This document shows positions 10,594 to 23,789 of a DNA stretch of 64,000 nt, in pieces. Both the position numbers and the translations under genes were made by a program. This DNA is from Patagioenas fasciata. Taxonomy: Eukaryota; Chordata; Aves; Columbiformes; Columbidae. The first letter of the stretch is position 1; every line of letters starts with the position of its first letter. Where the stretch lies: NCBI RefSeq assembly GCF_037038585.1, contig NC_092522.1, forward strand, positions 126,090,661 through 126,154,660. Reading direction: 5' to 3'. Under the pieces are notes generated by a model. That model saw only the letters and a list, made by a program, of their open reading frames with translations, was not told where the DNA came from and ran no database searches.

Positions 10594-12012
10594 GAGAAGA
10601 CCCCACCACGGGGCGTTGCTTATGCTGCCCCTTCCCCACCTAGTCCTGCAGCAGAAGCTGAGCAGCGCCTGGGAGGAAGAGTCCTGAAAGTGCTTTACTG
10701 GGAGGTTTATTTCTGGAAGACGCTGGATCCTGTGATGCTGGAGTCCAGGGCTGCAGAGCCAGCACCCTGGCTCAGTGAGAGCCCGCAGAGCAGAGCACAG
10801 AGGGAGAGCAGCAGCTGCCACCTCTGCAGCAGAGACCCTGCCCTCGTGTGCCTGCTCCCTCCCGCTGCTGGCAAGAGGTCTCGTGGCCCAGCCCGGGACA
10901 CAGGGCAGCGCAGATACCAGCGAGACGTCTGCCCGCAGGCTCGGGCAGCGCTGCACCTGCCCCAGCGTGGCCGATGGCTCACAGCCTCGCACGAGCACCA
11001 GCAGCTCCGGGCACGCAGGGCCAGCCCTTTCCAACAGGTCTGTGTTCCAGGAGGCCATGGGACCAGCCCCAGAAACAGCAGCAGCAGCAACCATACCCCC
11101 ACAAGACAGGAGCCAGGAGCAGCGTGTGACGCTGTCACAGCAGGGCTGTCCCCAGAGCAGTGATGAGCCCTGCAGCGCACACCCTCCTGGGCCTCAGCAC
11201 ATCACCGCAGGCAGCGTGGCCACCGCGCTGCACACAGGGTGCTTGGCCGCTCCCCCCAAACAGCCTGAACACAACAGAACTGAGCCCTACAGGGGCCAGC
11301 AGCAGTGCCTGCTCCTGCAGCTCTGGGGGTCACGCCGTCCGCCGTCCAGGCACCGCGGCCGCACGAGCTCCTCGTGCTCAACGTGACTTTGTCCCCTGCA
11401 GCAGGGAGAGGCCCTGGACCCCCTACACGGCAACGATGGGGCACAGCGCAGCCCCGTTCAGCAGACATCCACTCTACAGCCCCAGAGACAAACCCTCTGG
11501 CCCTCGGCCACAACCTCCCTGGCAGCACTGGGGCAAACGCCTGCACTGCCCCATCCCCTTGGCCTCGGGGCCAAATGGAGAGCAGCTCCTGCCCTCCGAG
11601 CCCAGCCACAGCAGCCGAGGGCAAGCTCTGCTCCAGGCTGCCGGCCAGGCTGGGGAACCGAGTCCGCGGGCTGCACCGGTGCTGCCTCCCCTCAAGCCCC
11701 GGCCCCTCTGCTCCCCTCGACTTGCCCCCGGGCTGGCGGCGTGGCCCCCCGGCCTTTCTCAGCTCCGTGCTCCACAGCAGCAGGAGCGGGGCCAGGCGTG
11801 CGGGACGGGCAGGGCTGCACGCTGCATGCATGGCTGGGAGCCGGCTCCATGCACGTCCCCGGACAGGCGCCCTCGGGAAAGCGGTAAGTTCTGATACGCG
11901 GATCTTCGCATGCAGAGTTCCAGGCTGTGTGCCTGGTGCTGCCTCTTCTTCCAAGGCCTGCTTCGGCTCCGGCAGGCTGCCCAGGACCCCAGACACGGAG
12001 CTGGTGCTGCGC

Positions 12013-15000
12013 TTACACCTCGATTATGTTGACTGAGGGCGACTTCTTCTAAGAGAGAAAAACCTGCTTTAAAGCCCTGCTTTGCTGAGCCCCTGGGCTG
12101 CAGAGCCCCAGCCTCCCAGGGAGGCGCCCAGCCCAGCAGAGCTCCCTGCAGACGGGCTGCAGCCGAGCCCTCTGCCCCCAGCTGAGGTGCCACGAGCTGC
12201 AGCAGCGACCTGGCTTCAGCATCTCCCTCGGGAGACCAGGGGAGCCAGCCCCCAGGCCGCAGCCTTCTGCACCCCCCGCAGGAAGGTTCAGGTGGCCCAG
12301 ATGTGTCACCCCTTGCCAGGTGAGTCCCTTCAGCCACACACTTGCCTCCCCAGGAAGCCTCTGCCCAATGCTGTGCCCCAGGACTCCCGGTGAACCTGCC
12401 CCACACTCTTCAGCCTTCAGGCCTTGCAGATGCCTGGTGGCTTCCACCTGGTCCCCAGTGGTAGCCACACTATGCCTGATGCCCGTGGACAGGAGGCAGG
12501 TGCAGGGTGAGAGCAGAAAAGGTAAGCAAGGGGTAGGAGGATGTCTGCCATGGGGCAGAGAATCTACAAAGCAGGGCATGACCAGCGCAGAGGGGCAGAG
12601 GAGGCTGCCGAGTGCCACATCTGCGCCGCGTCCCCCGCGGCAGCTCCGGTGCGTGCCACGGGAACTGACGGCTGCACGTGCCAAGGGGCATTTTCTCAAA
12701 AAGCTGTTGCAAGCACCAGCGGGTACCTTCCTTTACAGTAAAAGGAACACGCTCGTTGAAGAGCACGGCAGATCCGTGAATTCAGGAGGTGCTGTGAAGG
12801 GAAGGGGTCTGGCTGCTGCACATTCATTGCGTAGCTCAGCAGGACAGGTGAGCGTCCCCACAAACGCTTCTCAACAGGATCAAGAGCTGCACCATCGTCT
12901 GCTACTTCACAGCAGCCTGGCCCTGAAGCCAGGAGGGGGAGCAAATGCAGAGCCTTTTCTTTCTTATACCTCATTCCCAGCTTTATAATTAAGGACTGAA
13001 AGAATATACTTGCAGTTCTGTCACCTTCAAGGACGCCAAGAGTACGGTGAGTGCAAAAAGACAAACCGGGGTGCCTCAGCCTGTACAGGTGCACTCTGCA
13101 AGCAGCAGACACAGGCCCTTGCACCTGCCTCGGCGGCCCCACACGGGCAGGGGCGGCTTGCAGCGGGGGTCCAAGAGGAGGGATCTTTCGGGCAAGGAGC
13201 AATGGGGAAGCAGGGAGGTGCGGCCTTGGCGACGCACGGCAAAGAGAGGACGGGTACCACCCTGCGTGCGGAGCCGTCCCAGTCACACATCCTGCCACCT
13301 CTTCCAGTGACCTCCTGCAGTCACCCACGGGGCACACACACTGCCCCACAGAGACCAGGGCTCGCTGCACCCTAAACCCCCCAGGTTTTGTGTTTGGGAG
13401 GTGTTTCTCTCTCCGAGAGCCAGAACTGCCCGGGCAGCGAGCGCAGCAGGCAGCAGGCGCCCCCCCGCGCACCTTGCTGCGCAGCAGCCCCCCGCTCGGC
13501 CGCTCCGGCGTGCTGTGCTCCGAGGACGGCTTGGTCTTTTCCTTGTTGTTGTTGGAGTCGTTGTCCTTGATGATGTCGTACTGTCTGCAGAAGAGCGCGA
13601 TCACCGCTGCGGAGAGAGAGGGGATGAAGGCCTCCCCACGCCCCTGCGCCTCCCTCACCCCCGGGGGGCTGCTGCCCCACACCCTCCCGGTGTCCGCCTG
13701 GACCCCCCCGGCACCTCTGCACGTGGCCAGGCCGGTCCCCTTGGGCAGACAAGACACAGATGTGGCTGAAGCCACCGGGACACGGGCTCAGTGCCCATGG
13801 CTCGGGGTTCTGAGGCCAAAGGCAGATGTCGAGGCACCCAGGGGGACAGTCCTTGAGGTCAGCGAGCAGCCGAGCGGGTTTCAGCGCCTCCAGCAAACAC
13901 CAGCTCACTGGTCCAGCACTTGCGAACCCTCGGAGCCAGGCCTTGGCTTTGTCCTGTCCTGCAAACTGAGTGTACGGTCACGGTCTTACAGCACCCATCT
14001 CACTCGGGACATGTCCTGCAGCGTGGGACCCTGGATGCAGGACTCCGGACCCATGTTTTAACTGTAATCATTAGATGCGCTGGACCCATTCAAACCACGG
14101 CGCCTCATCACAGCCCGCGCAGGCCAGACCTGCCCTGCTGGCACAACAACCTGCGCCAGCCGCAACCCAGCAGCAGACACCTTGTCTTCTCTTCCAGTGC
14201 ACTAGAAAAGTGTTCAAGGCCAGGACAAGGAGATTCCTGCAAGATGCCACTAAAAAATCCTCATTTACTGTCAAGGGAATGGGGGACAAATGACTCCCAT
14301 TCACAGCAGCCGCACGTGACCGGGCAGGAGCTGACCGTTCTCTCCTGGCTCCCGCTGTTCGCCGGAGCCGTGCTCTGACCAGAACAACCCTGTACGCTCT
14401 ACGGAACAAACCACCCATCTTACAGCTCCAGCGGACTGACGCAAAGCTGCTGCCAGCCCCTGCAGCGAAGCTGTCCGACGTCAGACGAGCCAGCGAAGGC
14501 CCAGGTTACAACAGTTAATGCCAGCCGGGACGCTCCCGCCTGGAGTTCTGCATTGCCCGAGTCCCACACTGTCCCCTGCCCTCCCAGCACAGCCAGCCCA
14601 CACGATCCAGGCCGCCACTGCTGACATGGGCTGGGGTTTCCCCTTCTACTCCACCGGCTCAAGCTCCTACAGAGACTCAATGGACTTATGGAAAGGATGC
14701 CAGACCCACACCAACGTGGCTCTGCACTCTCCCGAGCCCCATCCTCTTCACGGACCCTGGACCGCACCTCTGCCCAGCCTGCTGGGACATTGCCTGCGCG
14801 CTCACCTGCCCACATGAGCAGCACGGCCACGATGATGATGATCTCGCCTGTCTGCAGCTGCCTGTCTTTGTCCAGCCCTTCCATGGTGATGTCACCTGCA
14901 GGGAAGAGAACGCGGGCGGGGCTGGCAGCAGACACCCTCCCCCCAGAACCCAGGTCAGGGCCAGCAACACAAGGATCTGAGAAGGGGCTCCAGAAGAGAG

Positions 15001-18000
15001 AGGCCCACGCTGCCCAAACAGGGACGGGTGTGGGATGACATCTTGGCACGGGGAGGACACTCAGGCTGTGGCTTTCCTGTGTCAGATAAACCATCCCAGC
15101 TACCACAGCCAGTGAGGGATCCTAACAGCTCAACTGAGTTCAAGTAGAGACCGCACAATGCACAGGAGTTATCGCAGAGGTTATTCCCTATGTAAGGACC
15201 AGGGCAGGTTAGGAAGGCCCTGAGCTGAACACAAAAGCTCTGAGGAAAGCAACCCATGTGCGTGCCCTGTTAGACTCTTCTCAAGTGCCCCTCTTAGGGC
15301 CAGTGCTGGAGACAGACTCCTGTGTCCAGCGCACCTCTGGGGAATCGCCTCTCCTGGATTCCTGGATCATCTCTCACGGACCAGCAAGCAGGCAAACCCC
15401 AAGGCCAGAAGGCACAACATGGACATGAGCAGGAAAGGAGACCACGGGCCTCTGCCATCTGTCCTTTGGTAGTCTGCAGGCTGGGAGATCCAAGAGCCTG
15501 CTCAATATGTGCTTCCCAAGGGCAGCAGCTGAGCAGCCCAACGCAGCTGTCCTGCCACAGCCTGCTTAGCTGAACAGGGTGCCAAGGCAGGGCTGTAAAC
15601 CAGGGCTTGGGGACACTATTGTGGCCACAGTGGACACAACAGCAGCCTGTACCACCCTGCTCCCCGTTATGCCCGTGTGTCCCAAGCATCTGCTGCTCAG
15701 GGCAGCGCCTCCCTGGCTGGCGCTGGACCCCTCTGTGCCGCGGACACCGCGGCTGCGGCCCCCGGCAGCACCGGCCGGCCCGAGGAGCCGCCTCACCTTG
15801 GTTGGAGCTGTTGGAAGGGAGGCGGTCGGTCTCCTTCAGCGTTCGGAAGTGGACACGCTTACTGGCCTGGCTCTCCCCATAGAGGCCGATGCTCTGCACC
15901 TGGATGATGTAGTCAGCATCCTCCGCCAAGTCCCACAGCACGCAGGCACGGTTGGTGGTGTTCACCTCCCGGATGAAGCGCTGCATCTGCCCGTCCTGCC
16001 GCTGCCGGAGCGAGGAGCCGTCACCGGGAGCTGCTCCCGCCGGGCACAGACCCGTCTGCAGCGCTGCGCTGGGCACTCTGCCCTCGCTCCTCCCCTCCCG
16101 GGCAACCATCCACCCCCGGGCCGCGCCAGCGCTCTGTGCACAGCACCCCTGCGGGCCTGAGCGCCACCGCTCCCCTCTGGAACCCACCATTGCCTGGGGC
16201 CGTGCAGGCGGAGCAAGGCAAGCAAAGAGGGGTCCTGTCATGGCTGAAGCACCATCCTTATCCAGAGATATCGCAGGGAAGCCACTGGAGGGACCCCAGC
16301 ACAACCCATGGCCTGCAGCCTCCCACCAGATGGATGGCTCAGCCAGGGCACCCTGGCACAGGCTGCTGAACAGCAGAGGCGTCCCCAGGCGGCTGCCATG
16401 GGAGCTCCAGACTGCGGCAAAGGGCTGGCACAGGAGCATGCTGGCGAGCAGCGATGGGTCCCCGGCCTCCTGGGGACAGAGCCTGGTACCTGCTGTAAGA
16501 TGGCATAGCCGATGACCACGTCTCCTTCTGGGACGTCCCAGGAGACTGTGGCAGAGTTCGCCTTCAGCTGTGTCACGGTCACGTTGACAGGGGACGGTGG
16601 CCTGTCTGGGTGAGCCCAGGATGGACCGAGGCAAGGCACAAGAAAGAGGCAAAAGAAGATGTCTCAGGACAGGCACTGGCCCCTGCACACCCCCACGGGC
16701 CCTCTCCAGCACCCGCCCGCAGCGGCACAGCGGCCAGGGCTGCGGGGAGCAGCTCCTCCGGGAACGCGTCCCCAGGAGCGGTGGCGCACGGCGGGGCCAG
16801 CGGCACAAACCGGGCACCGTGCTCCTGGGGCTGCGGCAGCCGCCGCTGCGGGGTGCGGGCCAGGGCTGCTCCATGCCCGCGGGCTCCCCTGCGCCACCAG
16901 CAGCCGCGGCTCGTGGGCCAGGAGCCCTGCACGGTGCCGGTGGACGTGCTCACGCACACTGCCCTCCGCAGCGTCCTGCAGCGGGGATGACGACGAGCTC
17001 GTGAGGCGCGCGGCTGGCCCTGCTCCGCAGGCCGTGCAGCGGCAGACGCGGCTGTTGCTCGCGATACGCGTTCGTGCAAAAGGGATGAGCGACGCTGACC
17101 CCGTGCCCAGGCTGCCAGACCCGGCTAAAGACACGAAGGGCCTCCTGTAGGCTCCTTCCACCTTGCAGACAACAGAAAGGGAAATGCATGGACACCTGTC
17201 CTGAGCAAAAAATAACGAGAGTTTAAGAGACTATCGTGGCAATTTAACCAGTCCCTGCAGCACAAAATCACCTGAAAAGGAGTCCCTGCAGCCTGCCCCA
17301 GAGTCCTGCAGAGACCCTGCTGTCAGAGAGCGATACTCACAACAGCTCTGCACGAGGGCAGCTGAGGGACCTTCCCTGCAGCCCCGACTGCCATCCCTTG
17401 GGAAGCGTCCCTCACCAGCGCCAGCACGAGCAGCAGGGCTGCCGGGTGCCACCACGCGCCGGCTCGGGCCGGGCACAGCGCGTTCTGCGCAGGCCAGTCC
17501 CAGTCTCTGCAGGGTCCAGGAAACCCAAACAAATCTTACACTGATGCACTTCCTAAACCAAGGTTGTGGCGGCAACATCAGGCTCCTCTAAGCTCTGTGG
17601 CTGCCCCGCGGATGTGCACATCACGAATGCCTGGCACACCACCCAGGACCCTGTAGGAAGCAGCCCAGACACAGTATTTATACATCAGCTGCGACAGAAA
17701 AATGGGGCAGCTTGGAATAAACACACTATGCAGCTCAATCTGGCCACCTCACCGCCTGGCATCGCTCCCTGCCCGGGGCGGCGAGGAAAGCCCGCTGCAG
17801 ACGGCAGAGCTGGCGGCCCAGCCTCGCGGCACCGGCTGCGGCGCTGGCAGCAGCGCGCACGCTGCCGCCTGACTCACCCGCGCCTGCACCGTCTGCAGGC
17901 TCCGCAGCACCACGAGCAGCGCAGGGTCCTGCACAGGCACACAGACCTGCACAAACAGCCAGCTTTGCTCTGGAAATCAGACACAGGAGCGCAAGAAGAA

Positions 18001-21000
18001 AGACGCTGAGGCTGCTGTGCGTGTGTCCTCTCTCCCTGTCAACAAGACAGTGTCCTACAAGCTGCTTGTGTAGCACCAGTTCAAACAAGTTCAAACCGAA
18101 CCCCAGAATGTGAGGGGTTGAAGGGCCCTGGAAAGCTCATCCAGTGCAATCCCCCCATGGAGCAGGAACACCCAGCTGAGGTTCCACAGGAAGGGGTCCA
18201 GGCGGGTTTGAATGTCTGCAGAGAAGGAGACTCCACAGCCTCCCTGGGCAGCCTGGGCCAGGCTCTGACACCCTCACCCCAAACAAGTTGCTTCTCCTCT
18301 TTCAGTGGAACCTCCTGTGTTCCAGTTTGCACCCATTGCCCCTTGTCCTGTCGCTGGTTGTCACCCAGAAGAGCCTGGCTCCATCCTCCTGACACTGCCC
18401 CTTTCCATATTGATCCCCAGGAATGAGTCCCCCCTCAGTCTCCTCTTCTCCAGCTCCAGAGCCCCAGCTCCCTCAGCCTTTCCTCACACGGGAGATGCTC
18501 CACTCCCTTCAGCATCTTGGTGGCTGCGCTGGACTCTCTGCAGCAGTTCCCTGTCCTTCTGGAACTGAGGGGCCACAACTGGACACAAGATTCCAGGTGT
18601 GGTCTCCCCAGGGCAGAGCAGAGGGGCAGGAGAACCTCTCTGACCCACTGACCACCCCCTTCTAACCCACCCCAGGTACCATTGGCCTTCCTGATGAATA
18701 TATTGAATAGTACCAGACCCAGCACTGCCCCCTGAGGCACTGCACTGGATCCAGGCCTCAACTGGACTCTGCCCCATTGACCACGACTCTCTGGCTTCTT
18801 CCCTTCAGCCAGTTCGCAGTCACCTCACTGCCCGCTCATCCAGACCGCACTCCTCAGTTCAGCTGTGAGGATGCTGTGCAGACTGTGTCCAATGCCTCAC
18901 TCAAGTCAAGGGAGATCACGTCCACCGCTCTGCCATCATCCATCCATCTTGTTATGTCCTCATAACAGTCAATGAGGTTGGTCAAGCACGACTTCCCCTT
19001 GGTGAAGCCATGCTGACTGCCCCTAGTGACCCTCTTCTCCCTGATGTGCCAAGGCACCAAGGAGAAGTCGTTCCATCAGTTTCCCAGGGATGGAGGTGAT
19101 GCTGACCGGTCTGGAGTTACCCGGGTCCTCCTTCCTGTCCTTTTTGAAGACTGCAGTGACATTTGCTTTCCTCCAGTCCTCAGGCACCTCTGCCGTTTCC
19201 CAAGACTTGGCAAAGATGATGGAGAGTGGTCCAGCAATGACCTCAGGCAGCTCCCTCAGCACCCGCGGGTGCATCCCATCTGGACCCATGGATTTATGGA
19301 TGTCCAGATTGCCTGACTGCTCCCTAACCCAGCCCTCATAACCCAGGCAAACTCCTCCATTGTCCTGCGCTCCTCTGGGACCTCAGCGTACAGGGCTCCC
19401 CAGGACAGCCCCCGGCAGAGCAGACAGAGACAAAGAACATTCAGTAACTCTGCCTTCTCTGTGTCTGCTGTCATCGGGGCACCCACCCCGTTCATCAGTG
19501 GGCCTACATTGCCTCTGGTGTCAGTTTTATCTGCCATGTACTTGAAAAAGCTCTTTCTCCCTGTGTTCTGCCACAGGCAGGTGAGACAGATAGGAGGGTC
19601 ACCCACAGAGCCCAGAAAACACGTCCTCAGAGAGACCCCGGGGCTGGGCGCACCCCAGCCTGTCTCACCAAGGGACAGGCGCTGAAGGCAGCAGGAGCGA
19701 GGACATCGCAGGACGCTGCGCCTTCTCTTTCAGAACAGGAGGCTGGGAAACCAGAAAGGATTCAAAGACACACTCAAACATCCTTTATCCCATGAAGAGT
19801 CTTGCCTGGGGGAACTTGGTTCATCACTGGTTTGCGAGGGGGAGTCTGAGCCAAGTCCCTGTCTGCAGACCCTGGGCTCCCACAAGCCAGCAGCAAAGGA
19901 GGTCGAACAACGCTGCAGCGCCGAGCTGGCCGCGGAGCAGCGCGTGTGCTCTGCGTGCAGGGGCCGAGTCCCCGCCGGTGCCCGGTTCTCCGCAGGTTCG
20001 GTGCAGCACTCACAGCAGAGCTGCAGGCAGCGCCCTGTCCGTTGCCAACAACCAGGCGGAAGCATTTCAAAGTGTGGGAGACTGCAATGTTTCTGGTGCC
20101 CATCAGGTGTAAGAACGGCTGTCCAAGGCCACCGCTGTGCTAGCGAATGTAAGGAGATCAGGAACAGCCCGGGAATCCAGTGGTGGAGACTGGGAACTGC
20201 TCTGGTCTGAGCAAGCGTTATGTGCCAAAGGCCCAGCCTGAGCCACGAACCGCTCCCGGGAGGCAGCGCTGATGTGCTCCTTTCTTCAGAACTCACGAGC
20301 TTGGTGCTGTGCATGTCACCAGACCCTGCCCGCCGGCTTCAGGACAACCACAGGACTTGGTGCTTCACGGGATGCATCTACAGTCATAAATTAGGTAGCT
20401 TTTTACATCTAACGGAATGAGGTCTGAACATGCCCAAAGGGGGCAGCTGGACTTTCCAACCTTTAAGTGTACGTGAGGTCTGATGTCTCTGCGACACACA
20501 CGTCTGTGGATGGAGCCTGCAGCAGGCTCCCTGCCCTGCACGAGAACTTTCTGGGCCTCTGCAGGAGCCCAGCCTGGCCCAGCCCGGGTCTCCAGGATGG
20601 GGATGCTGAGACACGGTCCTGGGGCTGAGTCACGTGTGATTCGAGAAGAAAGGCACTGCTGCTGGGTCCACAGCTGACAGAACTGCCCGGACTGTGCTTG
20701 GCCAGAGCTGGTGCAGGCCCCGTGCAGGAATGAATGTCCTGGGGGAATAAAGCCCTGGCACCAAACTGCACAGACACTCAGAGAGCAGGATCTGCTACAG
20801 CACCCAGCACCAAGCCCCAGATGTCCTAATGGAGCAAGGGGAGGGCGAGAGGTCACGGGGGCACAGCAGAGCCACACACACGGCCAGTCACCGCTTCAGA
20901 CCTTGCACATCGCACGCACGCTCTGCGCGGGCTCCAGGCAAGCAGACCCCACCCTGTGTGACAGCGGGACCTGAAGGTGCTCGGGCTGCAGCTCTTCATT

Positions 21001-23067
21001 GTTCGGCTTGCAGTTCAGCAAACTGCAGAACAGACATTTCCGAGCACAGGGGATCTGCACATCCAGCAGGAAGAGACAGGACAAGAAGTTCCAGAAGTGA
21101 AAACGAGAGGAGCTCACCCTAGAAACACGGGGGAATATTTAACCCCAAGGATATACAAGATGGGACCTCACTGACAGTCATTATGCGAAGACCTCCAAAG
21201 GACAGCTCACCCCAGAGAGCTTTGTGTACGATCCCCACATTAAGCCTAACATTCTGCAGCCCACTCTGCAGCTGAGGTCAGAGCAGTTTCATGCCAGAGC
21301 TGTTGCCATAAAGGTCTGTGAGTGCAAGAGCTCAAAAAAAACTGTGCCTGAAGCCAAATACTAAAACATCCCTGTGAAGCCAAGATGCTCCAACACCCTG
21401 CTGGGCCCTCTGGGAAAAGCATGCCACAGTTAAGCCCTGCCCAATGCACTAATCGCTAATGATTCTGCATCATTTATAAGTTATCCAGCTTCACTTTTGA
21501 TTAAAGCCATATTAAGAAATGGGCATGACCGCAGAAAGAGCAATCACTTAGGGCCTGGCGCACTGTTTGTCCTGCCAGCACAGCAGTGCACTCCTTTCAG
21601 GCCAGCGGAAGGGGTGGGAAGAGCTGGCCGGGGGTGCTGGAGCCGGCAGCACTGCAGCATGGCCGGGCAGCATGGATTGCTGACCCGCAGGCAGCCGGGC
21701 ACTGCGCCACATCTGCCACACAGCCTGCCCTTGTGGGTTAGAGATGCCCCTTGAGAGTGAACCTGGCAGGTGCGGTGCTCGTGGGGATGGGGCGCAGCTC
21801 CACTGCATCCTCCCCGTCCTGCTGGGACTCCAGAGAGGGACTCGGCTGCCCCTCGGCCTGTGCCCTTGGGGCTGCTGCTCAAGGGCACCCAGATGTTTGC
21901 CCAACTTACCTCTGCGGTGGAGAGGTAGGCATCAGACTGCACATCTAAAAATAAGTGGCTCCTTTTTAACAACCCTGACTGCATTCCCTTCGGAATCCAT
22001 CAGGCCCTGGAGCGTGTATTTCGCAAGGAGATGGAAAACATGGCAGAACGTATCAGAACTGGTCTGATACTCACAGCTCAATTTAACACGTCAGTGACCT
22101 GGACAAGGGGCAAATAGCAGAAGGCCACTACCGACGCAGGGTCATTCAGACTAGTCAAGGGAAGAGAGGACACGGGTGCCCTGGGAGCCGACAGACCTCG
22201 GTGTCCTGGCAAACACCAGCCCAGAGCCGGGCGGCAGGAGCCCTGTCAGCCAGGGAGCAGCTGGCAGGAGCAGCCTGGCCGGCGGCACGGAGCGGCACGG
22301 AGCGGCACGGAGCGGCACGGAGCGGCACGGAGCGGCACGGAGCGGCACGGAGCGGCACGGCCCGCCGCACGGAGCAGCACGGCCCGCCGCACGGAGCGGC
22401 ACGGCCCGCCGCACGGAGCGGCACGGAGCGGCACGGCCCGCCGCACGGAGCGGCCCCGCCAGGGGCATTCACTGCAGGGACTCGCTGCTCATGTGAGGGG
22501 CAAGGACGGGGCCGAGCGGCCTCGCCGCACGGGAACAAGGACAGCCCGCATGGCCCGCTGCCTCGCCTAGAGCCGGAGGCTTCGAGAGCCGGAGGCTTCG
22601 GGAGCCGGAGCCGCTGCGGCGACGGCAGGTGCTCCCGGGAGAGCCCGGTATCCTCTACCGAGGGCCGCACCTCCTCCCACGGGGAGGGGACACGACACGG
22701 CCAAGGCACGGCTGGCTGGGGCCGGGGACAGCCCGGGGGCCGGAGCGGGCAGGGCCGGGTCCCCGCGGGGTCGCGGTCAAGGCCGTGTCCGGAACGGGGC
22801 GGCCGACGGGAAGGTCCGGCGAGGGTCCGCAGCCCACAGCAGGGTCCGGCGCACACGGCGGAACGACCCGGACGGCGCCCGGCACCGACCCCCGCCCGGG
22901 GAGCGCCAGCCCCGCACCCCCGCGGCGAGCGCCGGGCCCCGCGGCAGCGAGCGGAGCGACCCGCGGCCCGTCCCGGCGGCCCGGCCGCACTTACTGGCTC
23001 GCACGAAGCAGAGGTCGCAGCTGAAGAGCAGCAGCACGGGGTTGAGGAACGCCGAGAAGCGGGCCAT
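12013..23067 (-). CDS. FNDC4: FNDC4, complete (six exons, 217 aa)
   Basis: Fibronectin type III domain protein 4, a type I membrane protein of the irisin (FNDC5) family whose ectodomain is shed and acts as an anti-inflammatory and metabolic ligand. Coding exons on the minus strand: 22995-23067, 16490-16605, 15797-16001, 14806-14895, 13473-13606, 12013-12048; all junctions keep frame. Residues 1-24 ([20 protein letters not shown] and on) are a signal peptide. The FN3 domain is about 26-118, with [39 protein letters not shown] and [20 protein letters not shown]. The membrane segment is about 150-168 ([19 protein letters not shown]), followed by [14 protein letters not shown]. The C-terminus [11 protein letters not shown] matches the family KKSPSINTIDV. 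It is 17 aa shorter than human FNDC4 (234 aa), mainly at the N-terminus, where the human protein has an upstream Met. Intron 1 is 6.4 kb and holds a CR1 copy. Confidence 0.95.
18095..19610 (-). mobile_element. CR1 LINE, 5'-truncated, in FNDC4 intron 1
   Basis: The minus strand encodes typical CR1 ORF2 reverse-transcriptase pieces: [20 protein letters not shown] (about 19290-19230), [60 protein letters not shown], and [20 protein letters not shown] further on. The plus strand reads the reverse of the CR1 3' end near 18100-18260 (the region giving GGTTGAAGGGCC and CATCCAGTGCAATCCCCC). The 5' end is truncated near 19610 within the region encoding [14 protein letters not shown]. Several stops and frame changes show it is an old, dead copy. 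It lies in the same orientation as FNDC4. Confidence 0.9.
19611..22270. other. FNDC4 intron 1 remainder, nothing recognised
   Basis: Moderately GC-rich unique-looking sequence between the CR1 copy and the GC-rich 10-bp repeat. I found no exon with family similarity, no RNA gene and no clear transposon. Short open frames here show no domain I know. Confidence 0.5.
22275..22460. repeat. GC-rich short tandem repeat, FNDC4 intron 1
   Basis: About eight perfect copies of AGCGGCACGG (10 bp) followed by longer composite units CCCGCCGCACGGAGCGGCACGG in irregular order. It lies inside the CpG island that covers FNDC4 exon 1, about 550 bp into intron 1. The copies are near-identical, so the array is young or homogenised. 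Confidence 0.95.
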
Positions 23068-23267
23068 GCCGGCGCGGGGCGCCCGGACTGCGGCCCCGGC
23101 CCGGGCGGCAGCCCTGGCACCGGCCCGGCTCCCTGCGCCGCGGGACGGAGCGGGGCCGAGCCCCGGCCGCAGCGCGGGGGGGCGGAACGGCCGCCCGGAC
23201 CTCCCCCCGCCCGCTCCGCCCCGCGCCGCCCCGCGAGCGTCGCCGCAGCGGCTCCGGCACCGCAGCG

Positions 23268-23785
23268 GCTCCGGCACCACCTCCCAGCCGGACTCCGGAG
23301 CGGCCGGCGCCGCCCCCAGCCGGATCACCAAAATCACCGGCGGCTCCCCCGAGCCGGACTCCCCAGTCTCTACTGCCGCCCCCAGTCGGACCGCCAAAAT
23401 CACCGGCGGCTCCCCCAAGCCGGACCCCCCAGTCTCTAGTGCCGTACCCCTCAGTCTCTAGTGCCGCCTCCGTGCCAGACCACCAAAATCACTGGCGTCT
23501 CCCTCGAACTGGACGCTCAAAATCACCAGTGTCACTCCCCGAGCTGCACCCTCAAAATCACCAGTGTCACCCCCCAAGCTGGACCCCCAAATCACCAGTG
23601 CCATGCCCCAGCTGTACCCCCAAACTGCAGTGCTGCCCCCACCCCATCCTGTACCCCATAACCACCAGCACTGCTCCCTGTGCTGCTCCCCAGTAACCAC
23701 CAGCACCACCAGCATGCTGTGCCCCAATAACCACCAGTGCCCCCGGCACACAGTGCCCCAGTAACCACCAGTGCCCACTCTCCCC
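23268..23785. repeat. Diverged tandem repeats upstream of FNDC4
   Basis: Two to three copies of a roughly 67-90 bp unit carrying CCAAAATCACCGGCGGCTCC and CCGGACTCCCCAGTCTCTA, decaying into shorter units (CCCCAAGCTGGACCCC, CCAAAATCACCAGTGTCACC) and then CCCCAGTAACCACCAGTGCC copies. It begins about 200 bp upstream of the FNDC4 start codon, so it may overlap the promoter or 5' UTR. Confidence 0.75.
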
Positions 23786-23789
23786 GTGC

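Noticed and set aside
23100-23418. An upstream N-terminal extension of FNDC4 (the frame is open beyond the chosen Met).
   Set aside because: The extension reads through CpG-island and tandem-repeat sequence with no similarity to the family. The Met at 23067 gives a normal signal peptide.
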